Of a stretch of 7,964 nucleotides of DNA, positions 1 to 6,158 are shown one piece after another (within the stretch, counting starts at the first letter, position 1; the number at the start of each line of letters is the position of its first letter). The notes beneath the pieces are model-generated. The model did no database searches, had not been told where the DNA came from, and worked only from the letters and a program-made list of their open reading frames with translations. Position numbers and translations under genes: made by a program. The stretch comes from Caldifarciminota bacterium. GTDB lineage: Bacteria; Hydrothermota; Tepidihabitantia; Tepidihabitantales; JAOUPE01. Where the stretch lies: the NCBI GenBank assembly GCA_029880025.1, contig JAOUPE010000067.1:1-7964 (forward strand). Reading direction: 5' to 3'.

Positions 1-205
1 TCGAAGCTTCGGCAATTGATTTTAAATTGCCGAATTTACTTAAGAGGTTTTGTGCAATATTCATAATCGGTTTGCCCACGGTACCTCGTCCTAAGATTAC
101 AGCTAAAATCTCTTGAGCCGATAGTACCTCGGCACCGAGTCTTAACAATCTTTCTCGAGGTCGCTCAGAACTCGGTAAATCTCGAACCGTGAATGAACGT
201 TTCAT
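1..205 (-). CDS. radC: RadC family protein, N-terminal part (cut by left window edge)
   Basis: Reading the minus strand from the ATG at 205-203 gives 68 complete codons with no stop before the edge, starting MKRSFTVRDLPSSERPRERL. The signature 'ERPRERLLRLGAEVLS' followed by 'EILAVILGRGTVGKPIMNIAQNLL' is the N-terminal helical (helix-hairpin-helix-like) region of RadC/UPF0758 proteins. The C-terminal JAMM/MPN metal-binding domain would lie to the left of the window and cannot be seen. The family was named for DNA repair, but that role is disputed and its biochemical function is unsettled. The start codon shares its A with the stop of the upstream YfhO gene (TAATG), and a purine-rich AAAGAAG lies just before it, so translation is probably coupled. 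It appears to be the last visible gene of the four-gene minus-strand operon and has no obvious functional link to the envelope genes before it. Confidence 0.9.
   Translation of the reverse strand, partial: MKRSFTVRDLPSSERPRERLLRLGAEVLSAQEILAVILGRGTVGKPIMNIAQNLLSKFGNLKSIAEAS
8..34. repeat. Perfect 10-bp inverted repeat inside radC
   Basis: TTCGGCAATT (8-17) is the exact reverse complement of AATTGCCGAA (25-34), with a 7-nt loop between. An adjacent 10-bp palindrome CGAAGCTTCG (2-11) overlaps the left arm. Both lie in coding sequence (residues around FGNLKSIAEAS), so the structure may be incidental. Confidence 0.6.
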
Positions 206-2676
206 TATGAAGGCTTCTTTGTTACTTCGCCTTTAACCTTTGAGCGTTGACTTTTAATTTTTGAACGTCTTTCCCAAATTAAAACTATTACTAAAAAGAC
301 ACAGGCTATAATTGAAAGAGTGCTGCCAAGCCGATAATACAGGGAATCATAGATGAAATTAATTGTATGACTGCCTGGTTCTAAGTAGATTGCCCGAAAT
401 GTATGATAGGCTCGATAAATCTTGGCAGGCTTCCCATCAACCAAAGCCTTCCAGTCTGGATGATGATTTTCACTCAAGACCAAAAATCCAGGATTTTGAA
501 TAGTTGCCTCGATTGTGATGCGGTTCGGGTCATAATTCGTAATCTCGACGGTGCCAAGAATTGAGTCAGAAAGATTTCCGATACTGACCGGCGCCTCATT
601 TAAAATTATAATTTGTCTGGGGTCAAAAGAGTTGTCTTTCAGTCGATTTAAGACCGCATCTTTATCGGCAATTACCTCGAATTTCGGGACAAGAAATGTC
701 CGAGGCAAGACGGTATTATTACGATAGATTACATTTTTTCGACCAGAAAAAACTAATTCAAAATCGGGTTGGCTAAAAAATTGCTTGAACTGAAGTATCG
801 CCATCTGCTCTTGTTGACTATAACGAGTAATATCTTCGGGTAAAGGAACACTGATGATATATTTAACATTCAAGAGGTCTAAAAAATTCTTATACATAAG
901 ATTAGGGGCATGGAACATTACGCTCTTTTCGGCGCCAATAAAATCTTGGTAAGTCTGAATCGGATTCGGATGATATCCGCCCGCACTCTGAATGTCATAA
1001 TACATTAAAATTCCATCGTTGGCTCGTTCGTAATGAAGAGGATGAACCCGGTAGATATCTTTATCTCTCATGAGAAAATTTACCACCTCATCTGATTTAT
1101 AATATTCCTCAGGCCCGACTGTTTCTTTCACAAATTTTTTAGTAATGGACCACTGGTCGAAAAGAAGGATTACGCCAACGAAAAGAGCAAAAATGTGTGG
1201 TTTCAGTTTCATTTTCGCCAAAAACCAGACCAAAAGAGAATAAATGAAAAGAATGAGAAGGGTTCTCAAAAAAGTAATTTGAAAAGAGGGGTAATTCTCA
1301 AATAAATTTTTAATTTTACCCTCGGCTCCTACTGGGTTTGTCTGTTTGATATAGCCACTAAACAGAGAGAGGAGCGAATCTTTAGCAAGGAAAGACAAAA
1401 AAGTTAAGACCCCACCAATGATTAAGCAATAGAAAAGATAACGCCGAAATTTTTTTAATCTTTCTTTATCATTGGAGATTCTTAATACTTCAGACAAGCC
1501 AAACGCCATAAGAGCTACTAAGGAAAATGTCACCAGATAGAATGCTTGAGAAGGCGCGCGGAATTTACTTATCATTGGGAAGTAATAGAAAATCCTAAAG
1601 AGTGGTGTATGACCACCAAAAGAAAATAAAAGAGTAATTATTCCAAGCCAAACGAAATACGTTACGTAACGATTTTTTCTTCTGAACAAAAGGGCAATAC
1701 CACAAATTAAAAGAGGCAATAACCCAAAATATTCACTGTGGAGTTTAAAGTAGTTTTCGCCCCAATAGTTATTTAAGATTCCAGAAAAATTAGGAATTAA
1801 AAGGTCAAATATTTCTATAGGCGGTAAAGACCAGGAGGCAGCAAAGGCATATCCTTTCTCCTGCCCCCTTGCCGCAAAAGGAAGATTACCATAAACCGGA
1901 AGGTATTGGATTGATACAAAAAACACCATAATTAAAACACCGATTAAATAAAAGAGAATGAGGTTCATAGTATTCTTTAAGCCGTTTTCTTTTCGTTCAA
2001 GAATCAGGTGGATTAAAAAATAGAAACCAGATGCAATCACGGCATAATAAGTTAATTGGAAATGGCAGGCTAAAAAACAAAAGGCGAATACCACCCCCAT
2101 TAAACTAAAATAAATTAATCTCCTTTGCTTCAAACCACGGTGTATTAAAAATAATATTAAAGGGAAAAAGGCAGCTGAGCCCAACCTGCCGGCATGACCA
2201 GCATAAGTGGTAGTAACTAAACTTCCCGCAAACATATAGATTAAACCACCGATAATTGCCGGATAGGTCTCGATATTCAATTCTTTAAGATAATAATAGG
2301 TGCTTATACCGGCCACAAAAATAAAGGCAATGAAGACATAGACGAATACGAGATGTGGAGATATAAATAGACGGAAAAGAGTAGCAGGTGAGAATAAGTC
2401 ACCAAAGAAGGCGGCAACTGTAGGCAATCCGCCAAAGATATGAGGATGCCAGAATGCGAGATCCCCGGTATTTTTTATGTGCTGAGCCATAAATTGCCAA
2501 GAAGGAAAACTTCCCTGGAGCCAATCCGAACCAGCTAACATTCGTTGCGATGAAAGGAATTGTGAAAAATAAATTATAGGTAAAAGAATAAAAAGAAGAA
2601 TAATTAATCGCCAAGGTTTTTTAATAAAGGGTTTTTTAGTTTCGGGCTTTTTTTTGGATTTCAGATTACCTTTCAT
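205..2676 (-). CDS. YfhO-family polytopic membrane protein (GT-C-like, probable glycan/lipid-sugar role)
   Basis: This 823-residue protein has a lysine-rich cytoplasmic N-terminus (1-22), a first membrane helix at about 23-41, then roughly a dozen more helices up to about residue 510. A soluble region spans about 515-780 and a last helix about 785-802. The first extracytoplasmic loop has 'GSDW' (D51) and 'FGDLFSP' (D93), the acidic positions expected of GT-C glycosyltransferase folds. Other YfhO-like landmarks are 'HFQLTYYA' (205-212), 'FRAPSQAFY' (372-380) and 'GGYHP' (566-570). Length and layout match the YfhO family (PF09586). In Firmicutes, YfhO homologues are linked to glycosylation of lipoteichoic acid or other surface polymers; the substrate here is unknown. 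The ATG at 2676 has a strong upstream AAGGGAAG, and the gene overlaps the end of the preceding flippase-like gene by 11 nt, supporting this start. The C-terminal tail 'SKIKSQRSKVKG' (805-816) looks like translated repeat DNA rather than family sequence. Confidence 0.88.
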   Translation of the reverse strand: MKGNLKSKKKPETKKPFIKKPWRLIILLFILLPIIYFSQFLSSQRMLAGSDWLQGSFPSWQFMAQHIKNTGDLAFWHPHIFGGLPTVAAFFGDLFSPATLFRLFISPHLVFVYVFIAFIFVAGISTYYYLKELNIETYPAIIGGLIYMFAGSLVTTTYAGHAGRLGSAAFFPLILFLIHRGLKQRRLIYFSLMGVVFAFCFLACHFQLTYYAVIASGFYFLIHLILERKENGLKNTMNLILFYLIGVLIMVFFVSIQYLPVYGNLPFAARGQEKGYAFAASWSLPPIEIFDLLIPNFSGILNNYWGENYFKLHSEYFGLLPLLICGIALLFRRKNRYVTYFVWLGIITLLFSFGGHTPLFRIFYYFPMISKFRAPSQAFYLVTFSLVALMAFGLSEVLRISNDKERLKKFRRYLFYCLIIGGVLTFLSFLAKDSLLSLFSGYIKQTNPVGAEGKIKNLFENYPSFQITFLRTLLILFIYSLLVWFLAKMKLKPHIFALFVGVILLFDQWSITKKFVKETVGPEEYYKSDEVVNFLMRDKDIYRVHPLHYERANDGILMYYDIQSAGGYHPNPIQTYQDFIGAEKSVMFHAPNLMYKNFLDLLNVKYIISVPLPEDITRYSQQEQMAILQFKQFFSQPDFELVFSGRKNVIYRNNTVLPRTFLVPKFEVIADKDAVLNRLKDNSFDPRQIIILNEAPVSIGNLSDSILGTVEITNYDPNRITIEATIQNPGFLVLSENHHPDWKALVDGKPAKIYRAYHTFRAIYLEPGSHTINFIYDSLYYRLGSTLSIIACVFLVIVLIWERRSKIKSQRSKVKGEVTKKPS
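229..264 (-). repeat. Repeat-like in-frame tail at the end of the YfhO gene
   Basis: These 36 bases encode SKIKSQRSKVKG just after the final membrane helix, with only seven residues following before the stop. The basic, serine-lysine repetitive pattern is not a conserved part of the YfhO family as I know it and resembles peptides made by dispersed repeats in other genomes. Extent and origin are inferred from a single copy. Confidence 0.35.
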
Positions 2677-3679
2677 TTTTCTTCCCTTTTATCAAAAGGG
2701 CTATAATAAATATAACTATTTCACCAAGGGTTGTCCATAATCTTCCGATTAAAGACATTAAGGCAGCAATTGGCAGAGGAAGAAAAAATTTTAAAAAGAA
2801 AGTTAAGATTCCTTCTCTCATACCCAAGCCACCGGGTAGAAAAATTACCGCAAAACTTAAAGCCCAAGAAAGTGAGAAGGCGCCAATAATACCCAGGAAG
2901 TTATTGGCGGATGGATAAATCGACTTGGTTAAAAAGAAAAAACCAGCAGTGTGAATAAACCAAGAAAAAAAGTATAATAAATAAAGATAGACAATTTGCC
3001 TAATGGACAATTGAAAATTTGCGGTTGATAATTGTTCGCTAAGCGCTTTACCTTGACCCCTCATTCTAAGCCTGATTCCTAACGCTATAAGTCTCTTAAG
3101 AATTTTAGGGTGGAGCAGAATAAGACTTAAAGGTATAAAAAGAAAAGATATGTAGACCCGTTGCGGGATAGTCTCTTTACCATAAAAACCGAGTGAGGAT
3201 AGGAAGATGACCATAGCAGATAGAAATAGACAGATTGCCTCAATCAATATTGCCAATGAACTCTGTATTTCATCAACACCAAGTCTTTTCAAGAGAATGA
3301 TTCTCCCGCCGACTGACCAGACTTTACCTGGAATATATTTCCCAAATTGAGCAAAAGCGATAACTTTTATTCCTTGCCAAAAGTTAATCTTGCTACCTAA
3401 TGTGCTTAGATTTTTGACCCAGGCAAAACCACCCGCAAATGAACTGGCAACAAGTAATAAGATTGAAATGATAAGCAAATTAGTTTCGATTTTAATTTCT
3501 TGCCAGTTGACCTTTGTCAGATTAATCAAAATAAATCGACTGAAGAAATAAATAATTAAAAGTATAATTAGTGCAATAAGACACTTTTTGATTGTACGAG
3601 AATTTATTCTCATTGTTTTAAATTTTTCAATCTTATTAGTGTATGAAGGAATTTCAGTTTTGATACTTTCGGCATACAT
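2666..3679 (-). CDS. Lysylphosphatidylglycerol synthase TM-domain / YbhN-like membrane protein (flippase-like)
   Basis: A polytopic inner-membrane protein of 337 residues from the chosen start. First helix about 32-50, then about seven more. Two family landmarks are clear: 'FGKYIPGKVWSVGGR' (112-126), and 'LPGGLGMREGIL' (281-292) before the last helices. Both are typical of the LPG_synthase_TM family (PF03706), whose members include MprF flippase domains and proteins encoded beside glycosyltransferases. No lysyl-transferase (DUF2156) domain is present, so lysyl-PG synthesis is unlikely; moving or handling a lipid-linked product is an inference. The start is uncertain. ATG 3679 has AAAAAGG seven bases upstream and overlaps the glycosyltransferase end by 26 nt, matching the overlapping style of this operon. 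ATG 3613 would give 315 residues starting MRINSRTIKK just before helix 1, but has no clear ribosome site. A longer reading from 3844 runs deep into the glycosyltransferase gene and is rejected. Residues 214-226 (SEQLSTANFQLSI) look like translated repeat DNA in a cytoplasmic or periplasmic loop. Confidence 0.85.
   Translation of the reverse strand: MYAESIKTEIPSYTNKIEKFKTMRINSRTIKKCLIALIILLIIYFFSRFILINLTKVNWQEIKIETNLLIISILLLVASSFAGGFAWVKNLSTLGSKINFWQGIKVIAFAQFGKYIPGKVWSVGGRIILLKRLGVDEIQSSLAILIEAICLFLSAMVIFLSSLGFYGKETIPQRVYISFLFIPLSLILLHPKILKRLIALGIRLRMRGQGKALSEQLSTANFQLSIRQIVYLYLLYFFSWFIHTAGFFFLTKSIYPSANNFLGIIGAFSLSWALSFAVIFLPGGLGMREGILTFFLKFFLPLPIAALMSLIGRLWTTLGEIVIFIIALLIKGKKNER
3002..3040 (-). 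repeat. Repeat-like in-frame segment in the flippase-like gene
   Basis: These 39 bases encode SEQLSTANFQLSI in a loop between two membrane helices. On the minus strand the core reads CAATTATCAACCGCAAATTT then TCAATTGTCCATT, a cadence of alternating CAATT/TCAA words. Similar 'QLSTVNCQLSI'-like peptides recur in genomes of several uncultivated lineages where a dispersed repeat has landed in coding DNA; that is recalled knowledge, not tested here. Only one copy is in the window. Confidence 0.35.
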
Positions 3680-4856
3680 CCATAAACCTTTTTGCCGAAA
3701 TTTGCCAGGTATAATTACTAGCGACATGGCGGCGGGCATTGTGACCCATTTCAATTCGGAGTTTATCATCTTTAAGCAAGGCAATGATTTGTTTTGCCAA
3801 ATCCTTGGGTTCAGATTGTGCGAAAGCTCCGGTTCTGCCTTCAATCACGGTGGTTAAAGGTTCACCTTCTCTAACGCTGACTACCGGCACGCCTGCCATC
3901 TGGGCTTCGATTACACTAAGACCAAAAGGTTCGTTTTTCCCGGGGTGAACGTATAAATCAGCGCTTGCATAATAATCCGGTATTTCATCGCCAATATGGC
4001 CACAAAAGATAATGGTCTCCTCTAATTTTAATTTCTTCGTTAAACTCTTTAAATTCTTCTCTTCTGGTCCGGTCCCCAATATTAAAGCTTTGACTTCTGG
4101 AATTTCCTTTTTTACAAAAGCCATTGCATTAATCAAAAGGTCGACCCGCTTCCGATGATGGAGTTTATTAGAAGTTATGACAATTTTATCTTTATCGGTA
4201 AAGTTGTATTTTTCTCGAACCCATACCGGATTCATTTTTTCAAATTGTTTTGTTTCAATGCCAAGAGGAACGATTTTACTTATTGGCTTTTTATAAATTG
4301 ATTCGAGCCATTCTTTCATGAAGTTGCTATAAGTAATCATTTCATCGCAAATAGTCGCTAATTTTCTGTCCAGGTATTTAAAAATAGGCAGAAATAACCA
4401 CACCAATATTCCTAACGGTCCCAATCTAATTAAAGTTTCTCTTTTTAAGTCATAGGCAAACCTTGGTGGTTCAAAAGAAAAATAGACTGCCGGTATTGGG
4501 CTCTTTCTGATTCTCTTAAAATAGAATAAAGCAGGAAGGCTCGAAGATTTATGAAAAAATACAATATCAGCATTTTTAGGAATATGCTGAGCAGTCTTGT
4601 AAACAAAAACATGTTCGATTAGAACTTTTAGGAAGTGATTTTTTAATAGATTCATCCACGGCGAAGTTTCAATAATTTTTATTTCTTTTGGCAATAGTCC
4701 CTGGCAAGTATTATCGATGCTTAATGTCACGATTTCGACCTTATGATTAAATTTTGCAACCTCTTCCAAAATTTTGAGTGAAAGTCTTTCTCCGCCGGCC
4801 AGAGTCCGGAATTGGGGGAAAACATTGTAGATGTACATAATCTCTAAATTCGTCAT
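3654..4856 (-). CDS. GT4-family (GT-B fold) glycosyltransferase
   Basis: A 400-residue cytoplasmic or membrane-associated glycosyltransferase that should use a nucleotide-sugar donor and act with retention. The N-terminal Rossmann half starts at 'MYIYNVFPQF' with the glycine-rich acceptor-side loop 'LAGGERLSLKIL' (19-30). The C-terminal donor-binding half holds 'SNKLHHRKRVDLLI' (229-242, basic phosphate-binding residues R235/K236), 'LILGTGPEEKNLKSL' (258-272), 'FCGHIGDEIPDYYASADLYVHP' in part (284-305), and the EX7E motif E309-E317 in 'NEPFGLSVIEAQMAGVPVVS'. Length is normal for GT4. It is the first gene of the minus-strand operon, and its end overlaps or abuts the flippase-like gene. The ATG at 4856 has no ribosome site and overlaps a TATAAT hexamer; the in-frame ATG at 4838 (residue 7) falls directly before the first beta strand and may be the true start. 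Sugar and acceptor cannot be told from sequence. Confidence 0.93.
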   Translation of the reverse strand: MTNLEIMYIYNVFPQFRTLAGGERLSLKILEEVAKFNHKVEIVTLSIDNTCQGLLPKEIKIIETSPWMNLLKNHFLKVLIEHVFVYKTAQHIPKNADIVFFHKSSSLPALFYFKRIRKSPIPAVYFSFEPPRFAYDLKRETLIRLGPLGILVWLFLPIFKYLDRKLATICDEMITYSNFMKEWLESIYKKPISKIVPLGIETKQFEKMNPVWVREKYNFTDKDKIVITSNKLHHRKRVDLLINAMAFVKKEIPEVKALILGTGPEEKNLKSLTKKLKLEETIIFCGHIGDEIPDYYASADLYVHPGKNEPFGLSVIEAQMAGVPVVSVREGEPLTTVIEGRTGAFAQSEPKDLAKQIIALLKDDKLRIEMGHNARRHVASNYTWQISAKRFMDVCRKYQN

Positions 4857-4882
4857 TATAATTAGAATATTATAAAAATCAA
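4855..4882 (-). promoter_or_regulatory. Candidate promoter of the glycosyltransferase operon
   Basis: On the minus strand TTGATT (4882-4877) is followed after 16 nt by a perfect TATAAT (4860-4855). If used, transcription would begin near 4848, downstream of the ATG at 4856 but upstream of the ATG at 4838. A second TATAAT lies at 4874-4869 but has no good -35 partner; it would give a leader of only about six bases to ATG 4856. The AT-rich background makes chance matches likely. Confidence 0.35.
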
Positions 4883-4919
4883 GTTAATTAAATTTGGTTC
4901 ATCTCCAAAAAAATAATGT

Positions 4920-4947
4920 TTGACAAATTATTCAACACATATAAGAT
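4920..4947 (+). promoter_or_regulatory. Promoter of the YVTN propeller gene
   Basis: A perfect TTGACA -35 (4920-4925) is followed after 16 nt by TAAGAT (4942-4947, four of six matches to TATAAT); TATAAG at 4940 is an overlapping alternative with a short 14-nt spacer. The leader to the ATG at 4972 is then about 18 nt and contains the ribosome site. It lies in the divergent spacer shared with the glycosyltransferase operon. Confidence 0.55.
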
Positions 4948-4960
4948 TAATTGTGAAAGC

Positions 4961-4967
4961 AAGGAGG
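4961..4967 (+). promoter_or_regulatory. Ribosome binding site, AAGGAGG
   Basis: AAGGAGG, a near-full anti-Shine-Dalgarno match, ends four bases before the ATG at 4972 and fixes that start for the YVTN propeller gene. Its strength contrasts with the weak or absent sites in front of the divergent glycosyltransferase. Confidence 0.85.
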
Positions 4968-4971
4968 CATA

Positions 4972-5946
4972 ATGAAAAGATTTTCATTAAAAACAGTACT
5001 AATTGCACTAATCATTGGTGTGATTCTATTTGTCGTTTGCAAGAAAAAAGAACAAGAAGGATACCCTAATCGTATTGTGGCAACGGTTCCAGTTGGAAAT
5101 CGTCCCTGTGATGCCGCAGCACTACCTAATAGTGAGTATGTTTATGTAACCAACGGAGGTTCCAATAATGTCTCGGTAATTCGTACTTCAGATAATACGG
5201 TTGCGGCAACGATTCCGGTCGGTGATTCGCCCGATGGCATTGTAGCGCTACCCAACGGCAATTATGTCTATGCTGTGAACCGAGGAGGCAATAGTATTTC
5301 AGTAATTAAGACTTCAAACAACACGGTTGAGACAACAATCCCCCTTAATACCGGACCGATGAACATTGCGGTACTGCCTAATGGGGAATACCTCTATGTA
5401 ACAAATGGAGATGTCCATAGTGTTTCAGTAATCCGTACTTCAGATAATACGGTTGTGGCTACAATTCCAATTAGTGGTGGTCCAGTATGTGTAGCAGCAC
5501 TACCCGATGGTCAATATATTTACGTGACAAGATGGCTATACGATGATGTCGCGGTAATTCAAACTTCAAATAATACGATTGTGGAATCTATTCCTGTAAG
5601 ATTGAAGCCTTGGGGACCAGTGCCACTACCTAATGGTGACTATGCTTATGTAACAAATCGAGGAGACAACAATGTGTCGGTGATTCGAACTTCAAATCAT
5701 ACCGTAGTAGGTACGGTTCCAGTCGGAAGCGACCCACATAATGGTTGTGCTTTACCTAATAGTGAATATGTCTATATAGTGAATGAAGACAATAACACTG
5801 TTTCGGTGATACGTACTTCAGATAACACAGTTGTTGATACAATATCAGTTGGATATGCACCAGACTTTGCGGCAGCATTACCTAATGGTAACTACGTATA
5901 CGTAGTAAATATGTTCAGTGACAGCGTCTCGGTAATCGGCAGGTAA
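4972..5946 (+). CDS. Exported seven-bladed YVTN beta-propeller protein
   Basis: A 324-residue protein with a basic N-terminus (MKRFSLK), a hydrophobic helix at about 8-22 and a cysteine at 23 followed by KKKEQE. This could be a lipoprotein signal, but the residues before the cysteine (F-V-V) do not fit the usual small residue at -1, so an uncleaved membrane anchor is also possible. From residue 36 to the end are seven YVTN-type repeats. Each has the pattern 'T(I/V)PVG..P....ALPNG.Y.YV.N...N.VSVI.TS.NTV'; six are exactly 42 residues and the seventh is cut to 37, with no gaps between them. Seven blades make a complete propeller, the final strand plausibly being supplied by the N-terminal 'IVATVPVG'. 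Blade 4 is the most divergent ('RWLYDDVAVIQ'). No catalytic residues are recognisable; proteins of this type are usually surface or periplasmic binding proteins. It has its own promoter and strong ribosome site and is not in an obvious operon. Confidence 0.93.
   Translation: MKRFSLKTVLIALIIGVILFVVCKKKEQEGYPNRIVATVPVGNRPCDAAALPNSEYVYVTNGGSNNVSVIRTSDNTVAATIPVGDSPDGIVALPNGNYVYAVNRGGNSISVIKTSNNTVETTIPLNTGPMNIAVLPNGEYLYVTNGDVHSVSVIRTSDNTVVATIPISGGPVCVAALPDGQYIYVTRWLYDDVAVIQTSNNTIVESIPVRLKPWGPVPLPNGDYAYVTNRGDNNVSVIRTSNHTVVGTVPVGSDPHNGCALPNSEYVYIVNEDNNTVSVIRTSDNTVVDTISVGYAPDFAAALPNGNYVYVVNMFSDSVSVIGR
5077..5943 (+). repeat. Seven tandem 126-bp coding repeats (YVTN blades)
   Basis: Repeat units start at 5077, 5203, 5329, 5455, 5581, 5707 and 5833; the first six are 126 bp each and the last is 111 bp. 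They encode residues 36-324. Nucleotide identity is patchy, but a 22-base block at 5182-5203 is exactly repeated at 5434-5455, two unit lengths (252 bp) away. The array is protein-coding throughout and is not a CRISPR or satellite. Confidence 0.9.
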
Positions 5947-6113
5947 GTATTAAAAATAAGGAAAAATTGGTTCTGATCTACTTGATTCATTACTACTAAA
6001 CCTTTTTAATATTATTCATTTTATCCTTAAAACACTATAAATTAACTACAATACCAATTTTCTTAATTATTTCACTTTCAGGGAGATAAGAGAACTTAAA
6101 CCTAAACAAACTC

Positions 6114-6144
6114 TTGACAATTTTTTTATTTTTGTCATTATAGA
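6114..6144 (+). promoter_or_regulatory. Promoter of the Kelch-repeat gene
   Basis: A perfect TTGACA -35 lies at 6114-6119. Candidate -10 hexamers are CATTAT (6136-6141, 16-nt spacer) or TATAGA (6139-6144, 19-nt spacer). The ATG follows at 6159, giving a very short leader, as at the YVTN gene promoter. The rest of the 212-bp spacer upstream (5947-6113) is AT-rich with no gene, RNA or clear terminator that I can see. Confidence 0.5.
6115..6137. promoter_or_regulatory. Inverted repeat TGACAA-N11-TTGTCA inside the promoter (possible operator)
   Basis: Perfect 6-bp arms (6115-6120 and 6132-6137) flank an 11-nt T-rich spacer. The left arm overlaps the -35 box and the right arm abuts the -10, a position where a dimeric repressor would block RNA polymerase. 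No regulator gene is in the window, and such short arms in AT-rich DNA can arise by chance. Confidence 0.25.
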
Positions 6145-6149
6145 ATTAT

Positions 6150-6154
6150 GGAGG
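6150..6154 (+). promoter_or_regulatory. Ribosome binding site, GGAGG
   Basis: GGAGG ends four bases before the ATG at 6159, the same spacing as at the YVTN gene, and fixes the start of the Kelch-repeat gene. Confidence 0.85.
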
Positions 6155-6158
6155 ATCT

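Noticed and set aside
2399..2614. 71-codon minus-strand reading frame
   Set aside because: It lies wholly inside the YfhO gene in another frame, has no family resemblance, and the YfhO reading there contains the conserved GSDW and first helix.
3680..3844. N-terminal extension of the flippase-like protein to 3844
   Set aside because: It would overlap the glycosyltransferase gene by 191 nt, adds no family sequence, and better starts exist at 3679 or 3613.
3588..3857. 89-codon plus-strand reading frame
   Set aside because: It is antisense to the junction of the flippase-like and glycosyltransferase genes; both sense frames carry recognisable family sequence.
5077..5943. Periodic DNA as a possible CRISPR or satellite array
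   Set aside because: The period is 126 bp, a whole number of codons, units are diverged at nucleotide level, and the frame encodes seven YVTN blades without a stop.
5963..6061. Distant inverted repeat AAAATTGGT (5963-5971) and ACCAATTTT (6053-6061)
   Set aside because: The arms are only 9 bp, AT-rich and 81 nt apart in an AT-rich spacer, so chance is a sufficient explanation.
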